Below, piece after piece: positions 34,901 through 45,700 of a DNA stretch of 64,000 bases (the stretch's first letter is position 1; the number at the start of each line of letters is the position of its first letter). Location of the stretch: NCBI RefSeq assembly GCF_023375815.1, contig NZ_CP067412.1, positions 2,108,001 through 2,172,000 of the forward strand. The letters run 5' to 3'. The position numbers were made by a program, and so were the translations under genes. The notes beneath the pieces are model-generated. The model had not been told where the DNA came from and made no database searches. It saw only the letters and a list, made by a program, of their open reading frames with translations. This stretch comes from Pseudomonas sp. HS6. GTDB lineage: Bacteria > Pseudomonadota > Gammaproteobacteria > Pseudomonadales > Pseudomonadaceae.

Positions 34901-37900
34901 TTGATGGCGTTGGCCAGTTGCAGCGCAGAGGTACTGTCGAGGGTGCCGTTGCCCAGCACGCTGAGGGCGCCGCTGCTGATCGCGCTGTTGTTGCCCAGGA
35001 TCAGCGAACCGCCAGACAGTTGAGTACCGCCGGTGTAAGTGTTGCTGCCGTTGAGGGTCAGGCTCGATGCGCCGGTCTTGATCAGACTGCCGCTGCCGCT
35101 GACCACGCCGCCGAGAGCCAATGCGTTGGAGCCGGCGACGGTGAGTCCGCCGTTGAGCACCACCGCGTTGCCCAGGCTGACCGCCGTGTTGCTGTCCAGC
35201 GCCGTGCCGTTGGCGGCGGTCAACACGCCGGTGCCGAGGGCTGCGTTGTTGCCGACCACAATCTTGCCGCCGTTGAGCGCGGTGCCGCCGGTGTAGCCGT
35301 TGGCCGCGTTGAGCACCAGGGTGCCGGTGTCGTATTTGCCCAGTGTGCCGGCGCCATTGAGCGCGACGCCCACGGTCGCGGTGACGTTCGGGTCGACGCG
35401 CACAGTCGCATTGCCCAGCGAACCGTTGACCAGGTTCAACGACCCGGCCGTGCCGTTCTGCAGGCTGTAGCCATCGCTGACAAACTGCATGCCGGTGATG
35501 GTTTGCGCGCCGTTGACGGTCACGGTGCCGGCCGCGCCCTGGAACACCGCGAAGTTGTTGGTCCAGGCCTGATTGGTGGTGCCGTTGACGTCGGTCCAGT
35601 TGGTGGTGCCGGTGCCCCAGGTGCCGCTGCCGCCATCGACCGAACCGTTGGCGACGAGTTGGTTGCCGTCCCAGAACTGCACGGTGACGCCCGGTGCGGT
35701 GACCAACAGGTTGATCTGGTTGGCCAGCGCGGTTTGCAGGGTCAGGTCGCCCGGGGTGACGCTGCCCGGCACGGTGCCGATCAGCATGCCGTTGTCGGTC
35801 AGGCCGCCGGTGTAGTTGATCAACCGGTAAACGCCGCTGCCGAAGCCGCCGATGTCGCTGACGTTGAGGGTGCCGTCGAGGGTCAGGTTGCCGCCGACGT
35901 TGACCAGCGCGTTGCCGCCACCGGAAACCGGTGCACCGAGGCCGACGTCGAAGTTTGAGTTGGCGTTGAACACCAGCGAATTCACCGACAGCGTGCTGCC
36001 GGTGGCGCCGGCCAGATGACCGCCGTCCGCGACCGTCACCGCCCCGCCGAGCGAACCGCTGCCACCCAGGGTGCCGCCACTGTTGACCAGCACACTGGCG
36101 CTGTCCAGCGAGCCGTTTACGTTCAAGGTGCCGGCGTTGACCGTGGTGTTACCGGTCAGGCTGTTGATGCCGGTCAGGTTCAGCGTACCGGTGCCGAGCT
36201 TGTTCAATTCGCCCGTTCCGGTGAGTACACCGCTGAAAATACTGCTGCTGTTATTGGCGCCGATGCTCAGCGTGTTGCCGCCGCCGATCAGTGCGGTACC
36301 GCTGCCGGTCAGGCTGGCGAGGCTGCCGGAGCCGCCAAGGTTGAGGGTCGCCGCAGCGCCGAGATTGACCCCGGCGTTGTTGCCCAGTGCCGAGTTGCCC
36401 AGCGTGGTCAGGCTGCCGGATTGCACGTCGAAGGTGCCACTGAAGGTGTTGTTGCCGGACAGCGTCAGGTCGGCCAGACCGTTCTTGGTCAGGGTGCCCG
36501 CCCCGGCAATCACGCCACCCAGGGTCAGGTTGTTGTTGCCGGCCACGCTCAGGTTGGCATTGACGTTGACGTTGTTGGCCAGCACCAGTGGCGCACTGGT
36601 GTCGAGGGTCGACGCGCCCGCCACAGTCACCGCGCCGGAGCCCAGACCCGACGAGGTGCCAAGGGTCACGGTGCCGGTGTTCAGCGTGGTGCCGCCGCTG
36701 TAGGTGTTGATGCCATTGAGGGTCAGGTTGGACGCGCCGTCCTTGATCAGTCCGCCGCTGCCGCTGACCACGCCGCTGAGGGCAACATCGCTGTTGCCGG
36801 TGTTGGTCAGGTTGGCGTTGAGCACCACGTTGTTGCCCAGCGACACCGAGGTGTTGCTGTCCAGCGCCGAGGCACCGGCCACGGTCAGGTTGCCCAGACC
36901 CAGAGCGCCGTTGCTGCCGGCGGTCAGGGTGCCGGCATTGAGGGTGATGCCGCCGAGGAAGTTGTTGGCACCGCTGAGGATCAGGTTCGTCGCACCGTTC
37001 TTGGTCAGGCTGCCGGCGCCGTTGATGGCGCCGCTGAGTGTCAGATCGTTGCTGCCGACGATGCCGAGGTTGCCCGCCAGGTTGATCGCGTTACCCGCCG
37101 TGATGGCGCCGCTGGCATCCAGGGTGGTGCCGTTCGCCGCATTCAGGGTAGCCGAGCCCAGCGCGCTGTTCGACGCCAGAATCAGACCGCCCGCGTTCAG
37201 TGCCACCGGTCCGAGGAAGGCGTTGTTGCCGCCGAGGGTCAGACTGGCCGAACCGTTCTTGATCAAGCCGCCGGTGCCGGAAATGACACCGTTGAGGGTC
37301 AGGGCATTGCTGCCGAGCAGCGTCAGGTTGCCGTTGAGCGTGGCGGCGTTGGCCAGGGTCACGGCGGTGTTGCTGTCGAGTTGCGTCCCAGCATTGGCGA
37401 TCAGCGCGCCAGTGCCCAGGGCGGTGTTGCTGCCGACGACCAATGTGCCGCCGTCCAGTTGCGTGCCGCCGGTGTAGCTGTTGGCGCCGTTGAGCACCAG
37501 GGTGCCGGCGTCGAGTTTGTTGAGGATGCCGCTGCCGTCGATGTTCACGCCGACCGTGGCGGTCACGCCCGGATCGACCCGCATCGCCGTAGTGCCACCG
37601 CTGCCGTTGACGGCGGTCAGCAGACCCGACGCGCCGTTGACCACGTTGTAGCCATCGGTGAGGAATTGCATCCCGGTGAACAGTTGCGTGCCGTTGACCG
37701 ACACCGTGCCCGCCGTGCCCTGGAACACCGCGAAGTCGCCGGCCCAGGTCTGGTTCAGCGTGCCGTTGGAATTGGTCCAGTTGGTGCCGCCGGCAGTCCA
37801 TGTGCCCGTGCCGCCATCCACATTACCGTTCGGGATGGTCTGGCTACCGTCCCAGAAACGCAGGTTGGTATTCGGTGCCGACACGATCAGGTTGACCTGG

Positions 37901-40900
37901 TTACCCAGGGTCTGCACGAGGATGTCGCCGAGGGCATAACCCACCGGAACACCCGCCACGGTCAGGCCGTTGTCGGTCAGCGCACCGATGTAGTTGAACA
38001 AGCGGTAGACACCAACGCCGAAACCGCCGGCGTCGGTGACGTTGAGATTGCCGTCGAGGGTCAGGTTGCCGCCGATGTTCATCAGCGAGCTGGTCGATGG
38101 CGTGGCGAGGCTCGCGTCAACATTGCTGTTGGCCGTGAGGATCAGCGACGAGGTGGACAAGGTATTGCCCGAGGACAACGCCAGATGACCGCCGCTGTTG
38201 ATGGTGATGAAGCCAAGCGCCGAACCGGTACCCGTGAGGGTCGCACCGTTGTTGATGTTGAGTTGGGTGCTGGACAGCGCGCCGGTGAGATTCAGCGTAC
38301 CGGCGTTGACGTTGGTGTTGCCGGTAATGCCGCTGCTGCCGGTGAGGTTCAGCGTCCCGGTACCGACTTTGGTCAGAGCGCCGCTGCCGCCGAGGTCGCC
38401 GTCGAAGGTGCTGGTGTTGTTCACGCCGCCCACGGTCAGGGTGTTGCCGCCGGCGATCTGCACACTGCCGCTGCCGCTCAGCCCGTTGAGGCTGGCGCTG
38501 CTGTTGAGATACAGACTGGCACCGGCGCTGATGTTGGCGCCGGAAGTGTTGCCGAGCGCGCCGCTGCTCACGGTGGTGAGGCTGCCGGCGGCGATGTTCA
38601 GCGCACCGGTGAAGGTGTTGTTGCCGCTGAGCGTCAGGTCGCCGAAGCCGTCCTTGGTCAGGCTGCCGGCACCATCGATTACGCCGCTGAGGTTCAGGGT
38701 ATTGCTGCCGGCCAGAGTCAGACCGGCGTTGAGGGTGATGTTGTTGCCGACACTCATGCCGGTGCTGGTATCCAGCGTCGAAGCGCCGCCGACGGTCAAG
38801 CCGCCACTGCCCAACGCAGCGGCCGAGCCCAGTGTCAGCGTACCGGCATTGAGGGTGCTGCCGCCGCTGAAGGTGTTGGTGCCGTTGACGGTCAGGTTGG
38901 CCGCGCCGTTCTTGATCAACTGACCGGCGCCACTGATCACGCCGCCGAGGGTCAGATCCTGAGTACCACCGACGCTCAGTGCCGCATTGAGGACGACCGC
39001 GTTGGCCAGACTGGCCAGCGGTGAACTGCTGTCGAGCGTTGCCGCACCGCCGACGGTCAAGGCACCCGTGCCGAGTGCCGAGCTGTTGCCGACGGTCACC
39101 GTACCGGCGTTCAGGGTGGTGCCGCCGACATAGGTGTTGGTGCCATTGAGGTTCAGATTGGCCGCGCCGTTTTTCACCAGGCTGCCGGCACCGGCGACGG
39201 TGCCGGTGAGGGTCAGGTCTGCGCTGCCACCGACATTCATGGCCCCGGCGAGGTTGACCTGGTTGCCCAGCGTGACGGCAGTGTTGGTATCCAGCGTGGT
39301 GCCGGCCGCTGCGTTCAATGCGCCGCTGCCGATCGCGGTATTGCTGCCGACAATCAGCTTGCCGACGTTGAGTGCGGTGTTGCCAAAGTAGGTGTTGGCG
39401 CCGTTGAGGATCAAATCGGCGGGGCCGCTTTTGGTCAGACCACCGACACCGGAGACCACACCTGCGAGCGTCAGCGCATTGCTGCCGCCGATGGTCACGT
39501 TGCCACCGAGGTTGACGTTGTTGGCCAGGCTGGTCGCGGTGCTGGCGTCCAGCGTGGTGTTGTTGCCGGCGTTGAGTACGCCGGTGCCGAGGGCGGTATT
39601 GGAGCCGACGATCAGGGTCCCGGCGTTCAGCGACGTAGAACCGGTGTAGGTGTTGTTGCCGGTCAGGGTCAGGGTCGAGGAGCCAGTCTTGATCAGGTTG
39701 CTGCCACCACTGATCACGCCGCCGAGGGTCAGCGGATTGGCGCCACCGGCGGTGAGGTTGGAGTTCAGCGCAATCGCATTGTTCAGCGTCACGTTGGCGC
39801 TGCTGTTGAGTGAGCCGCCCGCACCGCCCACGGTCAGCGTGCCGGTGCCGAGTGCCGCGCCGTTGCCGACGGTCAGGCTGCCGGCGTTGAGCGCGGTGCC
39901 ACCGGTGAAGGTGTTGGCGCCGTTGAGGGTCAGGTTGGCCGTACCGTTCTTGATCAACTGACTGGCGCCGCTGAGCACGCCACCCAGGATCATGCCGTTG
40001 CTGCCGCCGATGGCCAGGTTGCCGTTGAGGGCGACGTTGTTGTTGAGGATGACCGAAGTGTTGCTGTCGAGCGTCGCGGCATTCGCGACGGTCAGGGCGC
40101 CGCTGCCCAGTGCGGCGGCGTTGCCGACGGTCAGGGTGCCGGCGTTCAGCGTGGTGCCACCACTGAAGGTGTTGGCGCCGTTGAGAATCAAGTTGGCCGC
40201 GCCGTTCTTGGTCAGCGCGCCGCTGCCGCTGACCACACCGCCGAGGGTCAGGTTGGCGTTGCCGGCGATGTTCAGGTTGCCGCCGAGGGCGACGGCGTTG
40301 CTCAGTGCCACGGTGGTGCTGGCGTCGAGGGTAGTGCCCGCCGCCGTGGTCAGTGCGCCGGTGCCGAGCGCGGTGTTGGAGCCGACGATCAGCGTCCCGT
40401 TGTTCAGCGCCGTGCCGCCGGAGAAGGTGTTGTTGCCGCTGAGGGTCAGGTTCGCGGTGCCACCCTTGATCAGGTTGCCGGCGCCACTGATGACACCGCT
40501 CAAGCCCAACGCCTGAGTGCCGCCGATGGTCAGTCCCCCCGCTAGCGCGACGGCGTTTGCCAGTGTCACCGCCGTGGTCGCATCCAGCGTTGTGCCGTTC
40601 GCCGCATTCAGCGCGCCCGTGCCGAGGGCGGTGTTGCTGCCGACGAACAAGGTCCCGCCGTTGAGCGCGGTGGTGCCGCTGTTGGTGTTGTTGCCGGTCA
40701 GGGTCAGGTTGGCGCTGCCGCTCTTGGTGATTGCGCCGGTGCCGGAAACGATGCCGGCCAGGGTCAGGGCATTGCTGCCGAGCACGTTCAACGCACCGGT
40801 GATGCCGACGTTGTTGGCCAGGGTCACGTTGCCGGTGCTGTCGAGGCTGGTGCCGTTGCTGGTGTTGAGTACACCGGTGCCCAACGCGTTGTTGTTGCCG

Positions 40901-42462
40901 ACGCGCAAGGTGCCGGCGCTGAGGCTGGTGATCCCGGTGTAGGTGTTGATGCCGTTGAGGGTCAGGCTGCCGCTGCCGGTTTTGGTCAGGTTGGCGGCGC
41001 CGCTGATTACTCCGCCCAGGGTCAGCGCGCCGGTGCCGGTCGCGGTCAGGGTGCTGTTGAGCGTGATCGCGTTAGCCAGCGAAATCGGCGCCGTCGCCGA
41101 GATGCTCGAAGAACCGCCAACGGTGATGCTGCCTGTACTGAACGCCTGATTGTTACCCACCAGTACCACGCCGCCATTGAGCACGGTATTGCCGGTGTAG
41201 GTGTTGATACCGCTGAGGTTGATCTGGCCGCTGCCGATCTTGGTCAGGCCGCCAGTGCCGGAAATCACCCCGTTGAGGGTCATGCCGTTGATGCCCTGCA
41301 GGGTCAAGCCGCCAGCGCCCAGGTTGACCTGGTTGGCCAGCACCAATCCGGCGTTGCTGGCCTGGAGAATCCCGCCGTTGGACGTCAGCACACCGCTGCC
41401 GAACGCTGCGTTGTCGTTGAACTGCGCAACACCGCCATTGAGCGTGGTCGCACCGCTCACCAACGGCCCCTGCACAGTCCAGGTGCCGCTGTTGAGGGTC
41501 AGGTTGTTGAAGTTGACGTAGACCGCGCTGGACGCGGTGCCGGTCCCGGTGGTGCCGCCGCCGAGGCCGATCGGGTTTTGCAGGATCAGCGTGTTGGTAC
41601 CGGCCGCACCACCATCGATCGTCCCTGTGGGCGCGAAGGTCAGGTTGATGCCGATCAGGCCACCGAGGCCGACGGTGGTTTGCACGCCGTCACCTTGGTT
41701 AACGCTCGAACCTGTGATCGCGTAGAAGGTGTTGGTGCTTCCGGCCCCCATCGACACGCCGCCAGTGATGTTACCGGCGTTGGTGAAGGTGTTGCCCGCC
41801 ACCGACGTCTCGAACGCGACCCGGCCGTTGATCGTACCGCTGGCGCTGTTGGTCATGTTGACTTGCGAACCGCCATACACCCCGACCACCGGGGTATCGG
41901 CCAGGGTGATCCCGCCGACCGACAGCCCGGTCGAGGTAATCGTGCCGTCGTTGGTGATGGTCGTAGTACCCGACACCGAGTTGTTCACGGCAATCCCCAG
42001 CCCGTCAATGCTGGTCAGGTTGAGGCCAAGCAACATGCCAGTACCGCGAATGAGCCCGGTGGTGTTGTTGACGATGCTCACCGTGCTGGTCGCGCCGGTG
42101 CCGATGAATGCACCGCCACTGAGGATCGAGACCAGGCCCAGCAAGGCCGGGTCGAGGGTGCCGGAGTTGTTCAGGTTGATGTTGGCCCCGGTCAAGTTGA
42201 TCACCTTGCCGCCCAGCGTCGCATTCATCTGCGCGCCGTTGGTGACGTTGACCGTCAGTCCGCTGGTGGCACTGCTGTAGTCATTGAGAAACAGCGGCAA
42301 CGTCGGCACGCCCGAACAGGTAATCGTGGAGCCTGCCGCCGAACAGGTGGCGAACGCCTGCTCACTGACCCCACCGAACAGTAGCCCGGCGACACTCAGA
42401 TGCACAGCAAGGGAAAGTGGGGAAAAACGCGAAACGAGGGCGACACCAAACCTTGCTTCCAC
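31942..42462 (-). CDS. Giant autotransporter with beta-strand repeats (about 3506 residues)
   Basis: This type V secreted protein starts at GTG 42462, chosen because AAAGGAG lies six bases upstream and the same start context recurs in the paralogue. A signal peptide ends near EQAFA. The passenger is one long beta-helix built of roughly two dozen autotransporter-associated repeats of the type GxxxLTLNGxNTYxGGTxLNxGTLxVG. Three longer units beginning FWDG and containing NWT and a TGMQF or TGLQF block start near 37870, 35690 and 34120. The end has DNLSGEIHASTASAVLEDSRF and a 12-strand barrel closing MTISFSQSF with the C-terminal Phe. No protease or catalytic motif was seen; adhesion is an inference. 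Confidence 0.92.
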   Translation of the reverse strand: MEARFGVALVSRFSPLSLAVHLSVAGLLFGGVSEQAFATCSAAGSTITCSGVPTLPLFLNDYSSATSGLTVNVTNGAQMNATLGGKVINLTGANINLNNSGTLDPALLGLVSILSGGAFIGTGATSTVSIVNNTTGLIRGTGMLLGLNLTSIDGLGIAVNNSVSGTTTITNDGTITSTGLSVGGITLADTPVVGVYGGSQVNMTNSASGTINGRVAFETSVAGNTFTNAGNITGGVSMGAGSTNTFYAITGSSVNQGDGVQTTVGLGGLIGINLTFAPTGTIDGGAAGTNTLILQNPIGLGGGTTGTGTASSAVYVNFNNLTLNSGTWTVQGPLVSGATTLNGGVAQFNDNAAFGSGVLTSNGGILQASNAGLVLANQVNLGAGGLTLQGINGMTLNGVISGTGGLTKIGSGQINLSGINTYTGNTVLNGGVVLVGNNQAFSTGSITVGGSSSISATAPISLANAITLNSTLTATGTGALTLGGVISGAANLTKTGSGSLTLNGINTYTGITSLSAGTLRVGNNNALGTGVLNTSNGTSLDSTGNVTLANNVGITGALNVLGSNALTLAGIVSGTGAITKSGSANLTLTGNNTNSGTTALNGGTLFVGSNTALGTGALNAANGTTLDATTAVTLANAVALAGGLTIGGTQALGLSGVISGAGNLIKGGTANLTLSGNNTFSGGTALNNGTLIVGSNTALGTGALTTAAGTTLDASTTVALSNAVALGGNLNIAGNANLTLGGVVSGSGALTKNGAANLILNGANTFSGGTTLNAGTLTVGNAAALGSGALTVANAATLDSNTSVILNNNVALNGNLAIGGSNGMILGGVLSGASQLIKNGTANLTLNGANTFTGGTALNAGSLTVGNGAALGTGTLTVGGAGGSLNSSANVTLNNAIALNSNLTAGGANPLTLGGVISGGSNLIKTGSSTLTLTGNNTYTGSTSLNAGTLIVGSNTALGTGVLNAGNNTTLDASTATSLANNVNLGGNVTIGGSNALTLAGVVSGVGGLTKSGPADLILNGANTYFGNTALNVGKLIVGSNTAIGSGALNAAAGTTLDTNTAVTLGNQVNLAGAMNVGGSADLTLTGTVAGAGSLVKNGAANLNLNGTNTYVGGTTLNAGTVTVGNSSALGTGALTVGGAATLDSSSPLASLANAVVLNAALSVGGTQDLTLGGVISGAGQLIKNGAANLTVNGTNTFSGGSTLNAGTLTLGSAAALGSGGLTVGGASTLDTSTGMSVGNNITLNAGLTLAGSNTLNLSGVIDGAGSLTKDGFGDLTLSGNNTFTGALNIAAGSLTTVSSGALGNTSGANISAGASLYLNSSASLNGLSGSGSVQIAGGNTLTVGGVNNTSTFDGDLGGSGALTKVGTGTLNLTGSSGITGNTNVNAGTLNLTGALSSTQLNINNGATLTGTGSALGFITINSGGHLALSSGNTLSTSSLILTANSNVDASLATPSTSSLMNIGGNLTLDGNLNVTDAGGFGVGVYRLFNYIGALTDNGLTVAGVPVGYALGDILVQTLGNQVNLIVSAPNTNLRFWDGSQTIPNGNVDGGTGTWTAGGTNWTNSNGTLNQTWAGDFAVFQGTAGTVSVNGTQLFTGMQFLTDGYNVVNGASGLLTAVNGSGGTTAMRVDPGVTATVGVNIDGSGILNKLDAGTLVLNGANSYTGGTQLDGGTLVVGSNTALGTGALIANAGTQLDSNTAVTLANAATLNGNLTLLGSNALTLNGVISGTGGLIKNGSASLTLGGNNAFLGPVALNAGGLILASNSALGSATLNAANGTTLDASGAITAGNAINLAGNLGIVGSNDLTLSGAINGAGSLTKNGATNLILSGANNFLGGITLNAGTLTAGSNGALGLGNLTVAGASALDSNTSVSLGNNVVLNANLTNTGNSDVALSGVVSGSGGLIKDGASNLTLNGINTYSGGTTLNTGTVTLGTSSGLGSGAVTVAGASTLDTSAPLVLANNVNVNANLSVAGNNNLTLGGVIAGAGTLTKNGLADLTLSGNNTFSGTFDVQSGSLTTLGNSALGNNAGVNLGAAATLNLGGSGSLASLTGSGTALIGGGNTLSIGANNSSSIFSGVLTGTGELNKLGTGTLNLTGINSLTGNTTVNAGTLNVNGSLDSASVLVNSGGTLGGSGSLGGAVTVADGGHLAGATGSTLSVNSLVFNANSNFDVGLGAPVSGGGNALVNVGGNLTLDGTLNVSDIGGFGSGVYRLINYTGGLTDNGMLIGTVPGSVTPGDLTLQTALANQINLLVTAPGVTVQFWDGNQLVANGSVDGGSGTWGTGTTNWTDVNGTTNQAWTNNFAVFQGAAGTVTVNGAQTITGMQFVSDGYSLQNGTAGSLNLVNGSLGNATVRVDPNVTATVGVALNGAGTLGKYDTGTLVLNAANGYTGGTALNGGKIVVGNNAALGTGVLTAANGTALDSNTAVSLGNAVVLNGGLTVAGSNALALGGVVSGSGSLIKTGASSLTLNGSNTYTGGTQLSGGSLILGNNSAISSGALSVLGNGTLDSTSALQLANAINLGAQLTLAGNQNTTLIGAITGNGSLVKNGSGNLLLSGANTYSGGTTLNGGTTRGDTSSLQGAITNNATLTFEQNSDGSYTGNLTGAGTLNKTGTGALLLTGNNTFTGNTAVQAGTLNVNGVLNSANVNVASGAKIGGSGQFGGAVQLASGATLLGGGSTTPLSVGSLALSSGTNLDFTLGSAASSTTVVHVAGNLTLDGTLNISNAGGFGTGVYQLFTYGGSLTNNGLVFGSLPVPVANLTLQTALANQINLLVQNAPGEVQFWNGGKTNPDGTIGGGSGVWGPGTNWTDATGTQAQGSSGQFAVFGGQGGTVTIQGNQNFTGLQFLVNGYSLVPDAGDTLTPVNGPGGTPAPIRVNAGASAQIDVPLIGTGGIEKLDAGTLILTAANTYSGGTTVSGGTLIGNTTSLQGNIIDNASLVFQQVADGKFNGRLSGTGALAKRGAGTLLLTGDQPFSGTVSVDQGVLQVGSRAARASLGGQVTVANGAGLSGNGSVGSVVNHGVVASGAEAGTLSVAGNLTNAADGVLALTVSSPTATPLVVGGTATLGGGLQVNSLAPFTGNTVYSLITAGGGVTGTFSAADLPQYAFLDSTLVYSPDAVNLVVSRNGNSFADIAATGNQSNTASALTRNGPAGAALQNEIINLSVAGARQAFDNLSGEIHASTASAVLEDSRFVREAVNDRMRQPTCSASDDPRRTLAPSDTQLSSNGCHGEMVGWARAIGAWGDMGGDSNTAKVDRSLGGFMLGTDKALDDQWRAGMAAGYTRSNLNAHDRNSDAKVDSYHLAGYLSSQFDALAVRLGAAYSWHSIETKRDVSVGSYNDRLKADYDARSAQVFGEVGYAINAAGVAIEPFAGLAYVNYDSDTAKEKGGVGRLKGDADQDITYSTLGVRIGKLVTLANGSQLTPRAAIGWRHAYGDTKPDADLTFIDGGASFSTQGVPIAKDSALLEAGVDFQVTPTGKLGIGYSGQVSSDNNDSAMTISFSQSF

Positions 42463-42702
42463 GGGCAACTCCTTTCGTGGCCAATTTCGTCCTTGAAGGC
42501 GTGCAACTGCGGCAAGATCCCACACGCGTATCAAGCGTATGACGGTCATCAGATAAACCGTCTATTCCAGACACACGCTAGTTGATGCCCTGCGATGGGG
42601 CATTGATTAAATAGTGTTAATACTTTTGTGCGATAAGCCGCTCAAGCAATACTCCGAGCGGTTCTGAGCAAGGGTTTGAGGTTTTTTGCAGGCCAAAAAA
42701 AA

Positions 42703-42718
42703 CCGCCCTTTCGGGCGG
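42703..42718 (-). terminator. Terminator of the second autotransporter gene
   Basis: CCGCCC-TTTC-GGGCGG with eight A on its left side acts on the minus-strand transcript ending at 42739. The rest of the 42463-42738 gap holds the AT-rich presumed promoter of the first autotransporter. Confidence 0.92.
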
Positions 42719-42738
42719 TCAGAGTACTTCGACCACGA

Positions 42739-45700
42739 TCAGAAGCTTTGACTGAAGCTGATGGTCATCGCGCTGTCGTTGCTGTCGCTGGACATCTGGC
42801 CCGAATAGCCGATGCCGAGCTTGCCGGTCGGGGTGACCTGGAAGTCCACGCCGGCTTCTAGCAGCGCGCTGTCCTTGGCAATCGGCACGCCCTGAGTGCT
42901 GAACGACGCACCGCCATCGATGAAGGTCAGGTCGGCGTCAGGCTTGGTGTCGCCGTAGGCATGCCGCCAGCCGATCGCCGCACGCGGGGTCAGTTGGCTG
43001 CCGTTGGCCAGGGTCACCAACTTGCCGATGCGCACACCGAGGGTCGAGTAGGTGATGTCCTGATCGGCATCGCCCTTCAGGCGCCCCACCCCACCTTTTT
43101 CCTTGGCGGTGTCGCTGTCGTAGTTGACGTAGGCCAGACCGGCAAACGGTTCGATAGCCACGCCTGCCGCATTGATGGCGTAACCCACTTCACCGAACAC
43201 CTGGGCACTGCGGGCATCGTAGCGAGCCTTCAAGCGGTCGTTGTAGCTGCCGACGTTGACTTCACGTTTGGTGTCGAGGCGGTGCCAGCTGTAGGCGGCG
43301 CCGAGTCGCACTGCCAGGGCATCGAACTGCGAATTCAGGTAAGTCGCCAGATGGTAGCTGTCGACCTTGGCATCGGAGTTGCGATCATGGGCATTGAGAT
43401 TGCTGCGGGTGTAGCCGGCCGCCATCCCGGCGCGCCATTGCTCGTCCAATTGCTTGTCGGTGCCGAGCATGAAACCGCTGAGGCTACGATCGACACTGGC
43501 CGTGTTGCTGTCGCCGCCCATATCGCCCCATGCGCCAATGGCACGGGCCCAGCCGACCATTTCACCGTGGCAACCGTTGCTGCTCAACTGGGTATCGCTC
43601 GGGGCTAGAGTGCGGCGTGGATCATCCGCAGCGCTGCAGGTCGGCTGGCGCATACGGTCATTGACCGCTTCACGCAGGAAACGTGAATCCTCGAGAACCG
43701 CACTGGCAGTGCTGGCATGAATCTCCCCGGACAGATTGTCGAAGGCCTGCCGTGCACCGGCCACGTTGAGGTTGGCGATCTCGTTCTGCAACGCCGCGCC
43801 CGCCGGACCATTGCGCGTCAACGCCGAGGCGGTGTTGCGCTGGTTGCCGGTGGTCGCAGCGTCAGCGAACGAGGTGTCGTTGCGGCTGACCACCAGATTC
43901 ACCGCGTTGGCGTCATACACCAGCGCTGTATTGAGGAACGTGTACTGCGGCAGATCGGCCGCGCTGAAGGTGCCAGTCACTCCACCGCCGGCAGTGATCA
44001 GCGAATACACCGTGTTGCCGGTGAACGGCGCCAGGCTGTTCACTTGCAGGCTTCCACCCAGCGACGCTGTACCACCAACGGCCAGAGGTGTAGCGGTCGG
44101 AGAACTGACGGTCAGGGCCAACACGCCATCGGCGGCGTTGGTCAGGTTGCCGGCCACGCTCAGGGTGCCGGCCTCGGCACCCGAAGCCAGCACACCGTGG
44201 TTGACCACCGAACCGACGCTGCCGTTACCGCTCAAAATGGCGCCATTGGCCACGCTCACTTGCCCGCCAAGGGAGCCCCGCGCCGCGCGACTGCCAACCT
44301 GCAGCATGCCTTGATCCACCGAGACCGCGCCGTTGAACGGCTGATCGCCGGTCAACAAGAAAGTCCCGGTACCGCGTTTGGCCAGCGCACCGGCTCCGCC
44401 GAGTCGACCGTTGAAGGCGCTGCTGGCGTCGTTGCTGCCGATGCTCAAGGTGTGGCCAGCGCCGATCAATGCAGTGCCGGAGCCGGTCAGTCTGGCCAGA
44501 TTCGCCGAGCCACCCAGATTGAGCGTCGCAGGCGCCTCAAGGTTGAGACTGGCGCCGTTGCCCAGTGCCGAGTCGCCGACGGTTGTCAGGCTGCCGGCCC
44601 GGAAATCCAGCAAGCCACTGAACGTGTTGGCGCCCGTCAGTTTCAGATCAATTTTGCTCAGATTGGTCAACGTGCCGGTGCCGGCAATCACTCCGTTGAA
44701 GATCGTACCGTAGGTCAGATAGTGACTGGGATTCACCGTCAGGCTGGCATTAAGGTCGATGTCGTTGTCAAAAGTCATCGGATCACCCGATTCAAAACTC
44801 GAATCACCGCCTACGATCAGCTTGCCAGTGCCCAAAGCACCCGAAGATACGCTCAGCGAGCCGCCATTCAACGTGAGGCCACCGGTCCAGTTTCTGGCCT
44901 CATCGATGCTCAGGCGGGACGAACCGTTTTTGATCAGCCGACCGCTGCCGCTGACGTCGCGCAGGAATGTCGGTACGTCGCCGGGGAGCGTCAGGTCAGC
45001 GTTGAGCACCAGCCTGCTGGAAAGCTCGACCCGATCAATAGCGGTGAGAACCGATGCGCCGTTGACAACGATAGGCCCTGGGCCCGTAGAGCGATAGTCT
45101 TGCAGAGTCAGTGTCCCGCCATTCAACACCGTTCCACGGAAGGAGCTGTTACTGCCGATCAACGTCAGGTTGCCTGTACCGTCCTTGATCAGGCCCCCCT
45201 CGCCAAGGACCATACCGCTCAACGTCAGATCGTTATTGCCAAGCAGGTGCAGGTCGCCTGTGAGGTACAGCGTATTGCTGATATTCAAGCCACCCGTCGT
45301 TTCCAGCGTGGCGTCATTCGCCACTTTCAGGGCGCCGGAACCCAGCGCCGTGTTCGAGGCCAGAAGCAGGCCACCAGCATTCAACGTCACCGGCCCAAGG
45401 AAGTTGTTATTGCCGGCGAGCGTCAGGACGGAGGCGCCATTCTTGGTCAGCCCGCCTGTGCCACTGATAACGCCGTTGAGCGCAAGGTCATGACTGCCGC
45501 CCACTGTGAGGTTGCTGTTGAGAGTGATCGCGTTGCCCAGCGCCACGGCCCTGTTGCTCTCCAGTTGCGTGTCCGCATTGGCGACCAGTGCGCCGCTGCC
45601 CAGCGCCGTGTTGCTGCCAACCACCAGCGTGCCGCCATCCAGTCGAGTTCCACCGGAATAACTGTTGTCGCCGTTGAGTACCAGCGTACCGCTGTCGACT

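Noticed and set aside
36016..39024. A 1002-codon plus-strand frame and many others antisense to the autotransporter genes
   Set aside because: They are shadows of repetitive GC-rich passenger sequence; the minus-strand frame has signal peptide, repeats and barrel, the plus frames have odd Q/G/V-rich composition and no ribosome sites.
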